64,000 bases of DNA from Bifidobacterium moukalabense DSM 27321 (GCF_000522505.1 NZ_AZMV01000001.1:1-64000); one strand, 5' to 3'; shown: positions 29,382 through 37,317, numbered from the stretch's first letter. Notes: generated by a model not told the origin, from the sequence alone. Program-made: numbers and translations.

Positions 29382-30559
29382 TCACCCGTTTATAAGATGA
29401 TTGGAACGTTGAATGATTTCGGCTTCATTATCACCGGAAATGAGGAATTTCCTGTCAGAATCAACAGAATTATGAGCGATACCTTTTTTTCTTCCCCACA
29501 GATTCTAAAACTGCCCAATCCGGAATTTCCTTTTCCTTTGGCCAGTTCAATCCAGCAGTTTCTAGTAGCATGCCATATTGGGACGATCGTACGATATTCA
29601 TATTCGCATCGCCAAGACCAAGTTCCAATAAGAAGTTAGCCTTACTCTGATCTATGCCATAGGCAGCAATCAGCTCTTGCTTAATTAGTCCTCCCCCTCT
29701 GCGTGCTGCCATTTCCCCAAATATGAAGTCACCAGTTTCATTCTTATAGAATTCAATATGCATCACATTTGGGATCGTCTGATCTTTGAAAGATCTAATT
29801 AATTGCTTTGTCAGTCGGAGCAGTTCAGAGTAGTCAGCGTCGTTCTCGTCTAACATTACGGAACCAGTATTTTGTTTCTCGAAGTCTAGCGGTGGGACAA
29901 AAATATCGTGATGGTGAAATCAGGATCAAATCAGAATCGACATAGACCACATCCACATGGTAGACAGAACCAGAACAGTATTCCTCCAGATAATACTGGT
30001 TTGAATGTACGCTTTTGACAATTTCCGGCTTAGTGGCTAAAGCGGATAAGTAATCCTTCGAATGCAGTATCGCAATGCCCGCAGACCCTGCACCCCATCG
30101 AGGCTTGAGAACGACCGTCCCCCAACGATCGAACGCCGAAATAATATCTCCAAAGCATTTGCAAGAGGTATAGGGAATAATCTTTAACCCAGCATTAAGG
30201 GCCGACTGCTTCATCGTAACTTTATCTCGGCAGCTTAACGCTAGCGCATACTTTAAACCAGGAATTCCAAATAAGCTTCTCGCCTCTGCAACCCTCAGCA
30301 CATCTTCTTCCGAGCCAGAAACTATCCTATCCGGCTTGAATTCCTTAACAACATCAAAGAATTCCGCAGTAGCGCTATCAGAGGAATAATCAGAAACCTC
30401 GATTTCTTTGATGACGGAATTCGGCCAACCATGGCATATGACTCGATCGCTCGATGTGAAGACCATGACCTCTAAACAATCAAAGCGTTCTTGGACCTCT
30501 TCGATCCATTTTGGATAATTCGAGAAAGATTTGGGTTGCTGTAACAATAATACTTTCAT
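29382..30559 (-). pseudogene. ATP-grasp ligase (amino-acid/peptide ligase type), two frameshifts
   Basis: Starts MKVLLLQQPKSFSNYPKW with AGGAGGAA upstream, one base after the stop of the condensation-like gene. Segments fit an ATP-grasp carboxylate-amine ligase: DRIVSGSEEDVLRVAEA, IPGLKYALALSCRDKVTMKQ, ATP-binding VVLKPRWGAGSAGIAI, YYLEEYCSGSVYHVDVVY and Mg-binding HIEFYKN...GEMAARRGGGLI. Frame breaks occur at a five-base run (29899-29903) and a seven-base run (29484-29490). Deleting one base in each gives an unbroken ~390-residue protein ending RKFLISGDNEAEII...LING. Distantly like BacD-type L-amino-acid ligases. Functional only if the breaks are sequencing errors or corrected by slippage. 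Confidence 0.7.
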
Positions 30560-30560
30560 A

Positions 30561-31280
30561 TCATTCCTCCTCCGGCGCATTCGCCAAAACATGAGATATC
30601 AAAAGGAAATGCTTCCTAAAAGATTCTATGAATTGTCTCATCCTCTCCTTACTGAAATACACGGTGTTATATGAGACACTAACCTTGACCTCATCATTAA
30701 AATATTGCGCCCTCACTTCAATTGGATAACCATACGAATACGGATACGTGCTTCCTCGGGTTAGGTCTGCTGAGAATGAAAACACTTCGTTCCTATGGGG
30801 AGAACGCGTTACATTCAGAAAGAACGCGGGACAAGATTCCGGATATGCATGAGGAGAGTTCGCCCGAAATGAGTTCCAAGCGGTCTCCTGCCGTAACATT
30901 TTTCCATATTCTGCGCTAATAGCAAGTAATTCTTCATCAATCGAATCAAATCCTCCGTGCTGGTGGAAAAACGGAATCGAACTGCTAATCCAACCCGTCA
31001 TTGAAGGAAGAACAGGGCGGCCAACTTGTTCGCGCCCATTTCGAGTTACATCGATAACAATGTTGTCAAGGTCGAGGCATCCTGAAGCTGCTTCAGTCAA
31101 CGCTGCTAAGGAAAGTTTATCCAATAAGACATATTGCCTCCCATCCCTTTCCTGCAACGAACGGATGGAATCATCCCTGATGCATAACGGTGATGAAACC
31201 GCGTAGTTACTTCCATCGCTTTCAGAACACCAGGAAGCAGAGAGACCGTCATTTCTCTTAATATCGGGAAGCTGCTCCAT
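30561..31280 (-). CDS. Condensation-domain-like protein (C-terminal half only)
   Basis: 239 intact residues starting MEQLPDIKRNDGLSASW, with AAGGAAGG seven bases upstream. From residue ~60 it follows the second half of an NRPS condensation/epimerisation domain: LDKLSLAALTEAA, DNIVIDVTRNGRE, the SMTGWISSSIPFF counterpart of the SRTVGWFTSxxP motif, FFLNVTRSP, and the terminal SYNTVYFSKERMRQFIESF. The N-terminal half with the HHxxxDG catalytic motif is absent. The gene has an intact frame, a good ribosome site and one-base spacing to the ATP-grasp gene, so it was probably a real separate gene. It may be a degenerate or accessory condensation protein. Confidence 0.6.
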   Translation of the reverse strand: MEQLPDIKRNDGLSASWCSESDGSNYAVSSPLCIRDDSIRSLQERDGRQYVLLDKLSLAALTEAASGCLDLDNIVIDVTRNGREQVGRPVLPSMTGWISSSIPFFHQHGGFDSIDEELLAISAEYGKMLRQETAWNSFRANSPHAYPESCPAFFLNVTRSPHRNEVFSFSADLTRGSTYPYSYGYPIEVRAQYFNDEVKVSVSYNTVYFSKERMRQFIESFRKHFLLISHVLANAPEEE

Positions 31281-31349
31281 CGCATTCCTTCCTTTTTATC
31301 CTTAGCATCCTCGCTATTGGGATGTTCGAGGGCATTTGTCGATATCTTC

Positions 31350-32634
31350 TCAAGTATGAATAATTTTCGCGGGTGCATGTGACTCCTCCTTTAGTGGCAG
31401 ATAGCCCTTTTCCCACGTTTTTTCAATTTGGTTAGCAGCGATTGTCGGTATCATTCCCACCAGCGCTAATGCGCACCAGTACCAAGGTGTCATTCCTTCA
31501 GGGCGTAGTGCCGGAACAATCCAACCACCAAGGAATGAACCTACTGATTCACCAATAGCTGCAATTATTAGCCGATAATTCAGAATGTCCACCAAAGGTT
31601 TATCCGGCTGTACTTCCACTAGAGCAATATTGATTAATGGTGCATAGATACATTCCGCAATGGAGAAAGCAATCAATGATACAATGCATATCCACCAGTA
31701 AGACGAAACTCCACAGGCAAATAACGCGAAGGAAACTCCATAGATCCCCAAGCTTTTGATTATGAATGAGGTAGCATCATGTCCATTAGCCATACCTCGT
31801 GAAACGAGTTTACTCACCGGCATTTGCAGTGCTATGACTGATATGGCATCAATAGAATAGAACAATCCTCTTATAACTGGGCTATCGGATAACGAGTAGA
31901 ATTCCAATGCCATTCCCGCAAAAAAGCTGACCGTTCATTATACTGCCTACAAGCACCGCCAGGATAGCAAGAATAGTGCCAGAACTTTTCACTGAGTCTT
32001 TAATGGTCCTCACGATAGAAGAGGTATTTTGCTCGCTACTTTCTTCACTGCGTATAAAGACACGATGAGTTAGTACGATCGGAGCTAGTAGAGCAGAAAA
32101 AACATAGAGTCCGATAATGACTATAAAAAAAGAGTGTCTGCCCGAAAGACTTATATATATAATTCGAAGTTAGAGGGCCAATCGCGGATCCAAGATTGGC
32201 TGTCATTGTCACTAAAGAGAATAAAGTAGCCTGAGATTTTTTTATCCTTAACTTTAGCAAGTATATGCCCTCTTAGGGCAAAATTAACCAGCGAGAGTCC
32301 AAGTCCCAGCAAAGCTAAATCCAAAAAAAAGGAGGCCAATAAAGCTCCTCATTGCCGTCTGAAGTAGCAAAAGCGAAAAAACTATGAATCCGAAACCAGT
32401 CTCAGTGAGAGATAAGGTTGACGAACGTTCAATCAGACTGCCTATAAAAATAGTACTTCCTCTAGAAAAAAGGGATAAAATTCCAAGTGCCAATCCAACA
32501 TATAGAGATGACGTTGCAGAAACCTGACCAGTAAGGATAACCGAGAGAAGGGAGAAAAGCCCGCTATATGCAGCACTATTTAAAAAATAATTAACTGATA
32601 TAGAGTCTTTCTTAATATCGCTCAGTTTTTCCAC
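31350..32634 (-). pseudogene. MFS transporter with four homopolymer frameshifts
   Basis: GTG at 32634 (MEKLSDIKKDSISVNYFLNS) opens a ~12-helix carrier. Segments in three frames join if one base is removed from each of four runs: A8 at 32323-32330, T7 at 32237-32243, A7 at 32125-32131 and A6 at 31920-31925 (plus-strand view). The joined protein reads GLFSLLSVILTGQ..., LVNFALRGHILAKV, MTANLGSAIGPLTSNYIY, LFFIVIIGLYVFSALLAP, then GMALEFYSLSD... to the end at 31350, about 425 residues. Multidrug/peptide-exporter-like. It probably exported the product of the neighbouring ligase genes. Confidence 0.65.
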
Positions 32635-32705
32635 ATGAACATACTTTCTTTTATGCTTTCCAAATAATGTTCCTTCATACTAGTCGTTATATGAGGATTA
32701 TTCAT
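32622..32705 (-). other. 27-codon open frame at the upstream edge of the A+T-rich block
   Basis: Reads MNNPHITTSMKEHYLESIKE then SMFMWKN and stop, overlapping the MFS GTG by 13 bases. It has no clear ribosome site. It could be the tail of an upstream gene lost at the junction, a leader, or a small peptide; nothing decides between these. Confidence 0.2.
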
Positions 32706-32900
32706 TGTTGCGTCCAGATATGGCAGTGCCCGGCAGTCGAGACATGTCCAGATAGCGGCGTGTGGACCATTGGTTGCTGATGACGTAGCGAATTCTGGCG
32801 GTGATGAACATCAGGGCACTCTGGCCGTCGGACAACCTGTACGGATGGGATGGAAATAGAACGTCACTTCGTCCACGAGGAGTTCCCTGAAGGGACTTGG
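32698..32900 (-). mobile_element. Possible transposase C-terminal remnant (mutator/IS256-like)
   Basis: Minus-strand reading gives ELLVDEVTFYFHP then, after a frame change, LSDGQSALMFITARIRYVIS followed by QWSTRRYLDMSRLPGTAIS. The RLxxxxL...W-R-Y-M spacing resembles the last residues of IS256/mutator transposases. G+C returns to the chromosomal level exactly here, so this fragment marks the right edge of the A+T-rich block. Tentative. Confidence 0.3.
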
Positions 32901-33015
32901 AGTGGCGACACGGAACCCGGCGAGTGAGGACCGGTCTGGTGGGGCATCCGCTGCCGGGACGACCGGTATCTTGTCTGTACGCACCAGTGGCCGTTCCATG
33001 AGAGGGGGTATGCTC

Positions 33016-33207
33016 ATGTACACGGTCATTGATTTGAAGCGGAACGTTCGCGGTGCAATCAGTCTCATCGGCGGCGGCGCCAGCAAGGACGGCACCTACA
33101 GTGACGAGGACTGCCGGAACATTCTCGACATGCTGAACGACCCGAAGGACGAGACGGAAATCAGCCACCGCAACCGCGTGCCGCTGAGAATCCGCGACTT
33201 CCGATAA
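33016..33207 (+). CDS. Small hypothetical protein (63 residues)
   Basis: MYTVIDLKRNVRGAISLIGG then ASKDGTYSDEDCRNILDMLN, with AGAGGGGG seven bases before the ATG. No domain recognised. It is 21 bases upstream of the anchored-protein gene on the same strand and likely co-transcribed. The longer open frame starting at 32902 overlaps the transposase remnant and is not supported. Confidence 0.5.
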   Translation: MYTVIDLKRNVRGAISLIGGGASKDGTYSDEDCRNILDMLNDPKDETEISHRNRVPLRIRDFR

Positions 33208-33228
33208 AGAGAAAGAGAGACAACGCCA

Positions 33229-33879
33229 ATGCTGGACGAAACAAATACCAAACCGATGGAACAGGCCAACCCGCAGCTCCCGACGCAGCCAACCCCGTCC
33301 CAAGCCCACAAGGCCGCTCCCCCGCGCAATGCCGGGCGGATCATGCAATGGGTGACCGTCGTCCTGTCGGTTATCGCGCTGCTGCTTAGTATCGTGGCGA
33401 ACCTGCGCGTATCCACGATACAGAACGGTACCGGCAACAGTGCAAGCGCCCCATCCTCCGCTGGTACGTCGGCCTCTTCCGGCTCGGATGCCAAGGCTAT
33501 GAAGAAGACCGAGTCGAAGACAGTCGAATACACGGCGACCGAAGGCAGTGTGCTGGAAGGCGACTACGCACCTTACGATTCCGTTAACTTCCATCTAAAA
33601 CTGGTCAAGCTGGAGGTCACAGGCACCAAGGCGACGCTCACCTCCGAAGTGACTAACAACGGCACCGATAGTGATTCAACATCATTCCTTACAAGGGCCT
33701 TCCAGAACGGTCAGCAAACGGGTATTGGTACCATCATCACTGACGGCCAGATTCAGGCCGGCTACACGGCCACCGTCACTACGGAGTTCGATGTCAAGGA
33801 CGCCACCCAGCCAATCAGTCTTGAAATCGAGCTGTCGTATGACCAAAAGCTCCAAATCGAGTACAGTCCACAGAACTAA
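33229..33879 (+). CDS. Membrane-anchored extracytoplasmic protein, DUF5067-like
   Basis: 216 residues. A Pro/Gln-rich cytoplasmic start (residues 1-36) is followed by one helix (MQWVTVVLSVIALLLSIVAN), a Ser/Ala linker, and an outer beta-rich domain from residue ~95. The domain has LKLVKLEVTGTKATLTSEVT, NNGTDSDSTSF, AFQNGQQTG and a pattern ending in IQAGYTATVTTEFDV, resembling DUF5067 domains. Such proteins are common at the Bifidobacterium surface. It precedes a broken NlpC/P60 gene. Confidence 0.65.
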   Translation: MLDETNTKPMEQANPQLPTQPTPSQAHKAAPPRNAGRIMQWVTVVLSVIALLLSIVANLRVSTIQNGTGNSASAPSSAGTSASSGSDAKAMKKTESKTVEYTATEGSVLEGDYAPYDSVNFHLKLVKLEVTGTKATLTSEVTNNGTDSDSTSFLTRAFQNGQQTGIGTIITDGQIQAGYTATVTTEFDVKDATQPISLEIELSYDQKLQIEYSPQN

Positions 33880-33971
33880 GGGGAAAGCGAGAACCGGCGA
33901 GCAAACCAAATCATCCATCATCACCGCTCCGGCGTCGAAGACTGGGTAGGCGGTCGCCGAATGCCATGTAA

Positions 33972-34133
33972 TATTCCAGCTATCCGTATGTGTACGGCGA
34001 CACCATCTCGAACGACTGGGGTTGCTCCGGCTTCGTCCAGTACGTGTACGTCCAGTCCGACGTGCAAATGTCGGCCGGCATGAACGCCATGAGTCCGTCA
34101 CAGGGCACGGCTTTGGGCTATCGTTGTCGGTAA
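33972..34133 (+). pseudogene. NlpC/P60 peptidase fragment
   Basis: The open stretch reads YSSYPYVYGDTISNDWGCSG then FVQYVYVQSDVQMSAG, matching the catalytic-Cys region of NlpC/P60 cell-wall peptidases (usual motif DCSGFV-YVY). The Asp before Cys is replaced by Gly, there is an upstream in-frame stop and no His or third-residue region follows. A dead remnant of about 50 codons. Confidence 0.6.
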
Positions 34134-34146
34134 GGCCTACTGGACA

Positions 34147-34211
34147 AAGGAGAGGAAGACGCACGGGTACTCCTCGGTGATATGAAACTGCCCGTGCGTC
34201 TTCCTCTCCTT
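34147..34211. repeat. Perfect 21-bp inverted repeat with 23-base loop
   Basis: Bases 34147-34167 (starting AAGGAGAGGAAGACG) pair perfectly with 34191-34211. There is no U-tract on either side, so it is an unusual terminator. It lies between the NlpC/P60 remnant and the truncated end of the HEPN-like gene, so it may instead be a structured end of a lost element. Confidence 0.7.
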
Positions 34212-34224
34212 ATGTCGTCAGAAT

Positions 34225-34614
34225 CTACTTACCACCCGGTGATGTGATGCGGAACCCGTGAATGATACGGTTACGCTGTTCCACCAGCGTTTTGAACTTT
34301 TCGGTGATCCGTCTACCGTCCTCCCCCGAGATGGCCTTTTTAGTAACGTCGATGTCGCCTTTGCGGCCCATCGACTGGCGGACGCTCAGCTCCTTGAGCT
34401 TGTCCCTCCACCATTGATATCGGTACCGCCATCCCATGCCCGAGGGCAGGACCGGGTTCTCGGCGCGGATCCGGCACCTGAGCCCCATGCGCCGCAGGGC
34501 CCTGAGCACGGTCTTGGCGGATATGCGCGCGCCGAACTCGCGGGGCCAGGCACGCCGCGCGCCTGCCGGTGGCCGCACCCGTTCGGCGTGCGGTTCCACG
34601 TCCGGCCTGGACAC
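34225..34614 (-). pseudogene. Chimeric open frame: IS3-type transposase piece joined to a HEPN-like C-terminus
   Basis: Residues ~29-50 (RISAKTVLRALRRMGLRCRI) match the start of IS3/IS150-type OrfB integrase proteins. From about residue 62 (GWRYRYQWWRDKL) the sequence is unrelated and ends TLVEQRNRIIHGFRITSPGGK. RNRIIH fits the R-X4-6-H core of HEPN-like nucleases and of a related actinobacterial hypothetical family, whose proteins normally extend further. Both parts are truncated, so this is a junction product of insertion and deletion rather than a gene. Confidence 0.45.
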
Positions 34615-34685
34615 GCACGCGGCGTGCGACAGGTGGCGGTTCAGGGGGGTAGGACCCGTCGAAAAGGATCAGGCTTGGCCGCCGG

Positions 34686-35681
34686 TCATGAGCAGGTGTT
34701 GCACTCACCGTCCATGCAAACCATGCCAGGACGGCATCCATAATTTGTGGTGTCACCTGCATCACTGCCGCCGATAACGAAGTGGAAGCTGCCGCCGGAC
34801 GAGGACCCGCCACTGGACGACGACCCGCTGGACGAACTGCCGCCACTGGACGAACCAGCCGAACCGCTCGACGAACCGCCGTTATTGGAGGAATACGACT
34901 GCGAGCCGCCGGTACTTGAATACGAGCTGCCGGAATACGACCGCTGCTGCACCTGAGCCGCTGCGGCTTCGGCGGCGGCCTGCGCGGCCGCGGCCTCCTC
35001 CTCGGCCTTCTTCCTGGCGGCCTCCTCGTCGGCCTTGCGCTTCGCCTCGACGGAATCGTTGACCTTCTTGCTGGCCGCCGCGATCCTCGTTTCGTCCTTC
35101 GCGGCGATGGCCTGCTTCAGCTCGTCGCGCGTCTTCGCGTCCGCCACCTTGCCATCGGAATCCTTATACAGTTGGTTCGCGTCGTCGATGGCCTTGTCCA
35201 GCTTCGACGCGTTCACCCTCCCGACCGCCGCCTTCAGGCTCCTCCGGTGATTCCTGTACCAGGCCGTATGCTTCGCGATCAATGCGGTCTTCGTCTCATA
35301 GCCCGCCTTCGAGTCGGCCGTGCAGGCCACGACCTTCGGCTCCGCCGCCTTCAGCGCCTCGGCGAGGCCGTCCACGGCCTTGACGTCCTTCACCTGCTTG
35401 GCGGTGATCCAGGAGGCCGTGGCCGCGTCGCCGTCCACGAGCCCGTTGTACGAGTTGACCGCCTTGCGGTAGGCTTCCGACGCGGTCCGGCAATCCCGCG
35501 CGGCCACGGCGGTCTCATGGTCCGTCCACGCCTTGTAGCCGACACCGCCCGCAACGGCCAACGCGGCCGCGCAGACTGCGGCGACGACCGCCACGGTCCG
35601 ACGGTTCAGGCCGGCCTTGTTCGTTTCATTCCCGATAGGGGCATCCGGCTCCGGGCCGGTCTCCTTTTCTTCCATCGTCAT
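34686..35681 (-). CDS. Membrane-anchored coiled-coil protein with Ser/Gly-rich stalk and Cys-rich tip
   Basis: 331 residues from the second ATG (MTMEEKETGPEPD); AGGAG is 8 bases upstream, while the first ATG at 35687 is only two bases from it. One helix (residues ~28-50) is followed by a helical outer domain with regularly spaced Ala, Lys and Asp, then a coiled coil KRKADEEAARKKAEEEAAAA. After that come Tyr/Ser repeats (SYSGSSYSSTGG), a Ser/Gly stalk and a tip with four Cys in C-x5-C-x4-C-x2-C. The coiled-coil region gives weak resemblance to colicin-import-type proteins. Function unknown. Confidence 0.7.
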   Translation of the reverse strand: MTMEEKETGPEPDAPIGNETNKAGLNRRTVAVVAAVCAAALAVAGGVGYKAWTDHETAVAARDCRTASEAYRKAVNSYNGLVDGDAATASWITAKQVKDVKAVDGLAEALKAAEPKVVACTADSKAGYETKTALIAKHTAWYRNHRRSLKAAVGRVNASKLDKAIDDANQLYKDSDGKVADAKTRDELKQAIAAKDETRIAAASKKVNDSVEAKRKADEEAARKKAEEEAAAAQAAAEAAAAQVQQRSYSGSSYSSTGGSQSYSSNNGGSSSGSAGSSSGGSSSSGSSSSGGSSSGGSFHFVIGGSDAGDTTNYGCRPGMVCMDGECNTCS

Positions 35682-35892
35682 CTTCATGTCTCCTCATGTT
35701 TCCGCTTCGCTTACCCCTTTGAAGCATACCCCGGGGGGGTGTGCCTCAAAGGGGCAGTGTCTATATGTCATTTCCGCTTCGCCCACTTTCCGGGAGAAAT
35801 GATTCCCGAACGGGTGCCCTTGTTCAACGGGGCGCATGTGTCCCGAGACACGCCGACCGTCCTCACTTTCGGCCTCCCACTATATAAGGAGG

Positions 35893-36159
35893 TCAACAAG
35901 CCGCCCCCACGGTGCACGGCTTGTTGACGGACCATTCGGCGATGCGGGCGACGACTGCCTCGTCTTCGATGAAGTCTGAACGATGGTGCGAACGTTCGGG
36001 CATGGGAATGCACCCCCAATCGAACATGCCGGATACGGACGCGGAGGCCAGGCACAGTGCGGCGAGGCAGGTCTCCAGCAGCGGCGAGGCCTGCACGCCG
36101 GCGATGTTCAGGCTCGATGGCGCCAGTCGGACGGTGTTGCGTTCCATGATCATGGCCAT
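35893..36159 (-). CDS. Hypothetical protein (88 residues), uncertain
   Basis: MAMIMERNTVRLAPSSLNIA followed by a middle stretch rich in Leu, Ala and Cys and an acidic C-terminal part (HHRSDFIEDEAVVARIAEWS). No family recognised and no clear ribosome site. It is the most plausible frame here but could be a remnant. The 200 bases between this and the coiled-coil gene hold no other gene. Confidence 0.25.
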   Translation of the reverse strand: MAMIMERNTVRLAPSSLNIAGVQASPLLETCLAALCLASASVSGMFDWGCIPMPERSHHRSDFIEDEAVVARIAEWSVNKPCTVGAAC

Positions 36160-36270
36160 GCCGGAGGCTTATGCATCCGCCGGGCAGCCGCCAAGGTGCA
36201 AAAACCTCGCCTGGGACCCCATAAAACCCCGTGTAGCCGCATCAAAGTTCTTGCCACCCCTAGTACGGGA

Positions 36271-36654
36271 TTATGTTGATTGGGATATTTGGCTGGATTG
36301 GATTCGTTCTGGTGATGGGGAGGGAGTTTTTTGGTGTTCGGTTTTGCTTGGATTGGGTTTCGCTGTGTGGGGTGCCTTGTCGTTTTGGATTCGTCCGTGT
36401 GTGTTTCGGTGATGGTATTGGCCGGGGCTTGTCTTGTCGGTTTCGTTTCCGACTTCTGAATGGTCCGGGGTTTGGCTTTTGTCGTTTTCGTCCGGGCTTT
36501 GATCTTCTGGAATGTCTTTGTCTTTTTGGCTTTGGCTTTTTCCGCTTTGGTTTTCTTCCGCCGACTTTTTCCCGGACTTGTCCTTCATGGTTTCCGCCAC
36601 GGCCCCGGGCCGACGATCGGGTCCAACGGCAGGAGTCCGTCCGTGTATGTCCAA
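36271..36654 (-). other. Strand-skewed low-complexity stretch (G/T on plus, A/C on minus)
   Basis: About 350 bases are composed almost wholly of G and T on the plus strand. The minus strand has an open frame of Ser/Lys/Asp/Gln low-complexity sequence (KDKSGKKSAEENQSGKSQSQ), the plus strand a hydrophobic one. Neither resembles a known protein. Compositional bias alone could create both frames. Confidence 0.35.
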
Positions 36655-36731
36655 TGGTCGGGCAACGGTATGTGGTCCTTCTCGTCGGTGGGGATGCGCT
36701 GCGCTACCTCTCCGTATAATTTGTCATCATT

Positions 36732-36970
36732 CTACATAACCATGCAGCCCGACATGGCGTTACTGACACAGGGAAGAACGGAATCAGACCACATTCGGTA
36801 ACGTCGGTTGTGCTCTTTGATGATATAGATAGGTCGGTTCTTGGTCTCAAGATAGATTTTGGCCAAGTACTGGCCGAGGATACCCATGCAGAGAAGCTGA
36901 ACTCCCCCGGCCAATCCTGCAGATTGGCGAAACGGTATATGGGCACGATGTCGTATCTGAGGTACGCCAT
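36732..36970 (-). pseudogene. GT2 glycosyltransferase C-terminal fragment (GtrB/DPM1-like)
   Basis: Minus-strand reading [20 protein letters not shown] then [20 protein letters not shown] matches the second membrane helix and terminal motif of bactoprenol-glucosyltransferase-type enzymes (GGIQLL-LGIIGEYLGRIY-E-K-RP-Y). The catalytic N-terminal GT-A domain is missing. It remains from a polysaccharide or glycosylation locus. Confidence 0.6.
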
Positions 36971-36999
36971 CGCGGAGATATCGTACAGGGCGACTTACC

Positions 37000-37317
37000 G
37001 TTCGCCTGTTTGGCCACCTTCTCGACAACAGGGTTTTCATACATGGGCCTGCTGATGGCATGTCTGAATTGGTTTACCCCGAAGCCGAAAAAAGCGACCA
37101 TGGCTACACATAACAATGCAGTGACGGTTCCGCCTCCAAGGCTATGGAGGTGTGCACCGACGCATGCGATGCGGACATCGCATAGAGTTGCGACCAGCAA
37201 AGGAATGAACACTGCTGCTGGTTGATGGCGTCGTCTCCGGTCAATTGATGGGTTACGGTTCGTGGGCCGAGTCGACGAACGTGAGCGCGTAGCGCATGTC
37301 GGGCAGTGCGTCGTCAC
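37000..37317 (-). pseudogene. Membrane-protein fragment next to the GT2 fragment
   Basis: The frame ending near 36847 contains two hydrophobic segments ([38 protein letters not shown]) and a basic loop ending in [16 protein letters not shown]. It resembles no family clearly; a GtrA-like or other polysaccharide-membrane protein would suit the neighbour. Probably a remnant. Confidence 0.25.

Noticed and set aside
32698..33594. 298-codon minus-strand frame
   Set aside because: Most of it is antisense to two better-supported plus-strand genes; only its last part resembles a transposase tail and is listed separately.
33682..34164. 160-codon minus-strand frame
   Set aside because: Opposite the DUF5067-like gene and the NlpC/P60 remnant; no similarity.
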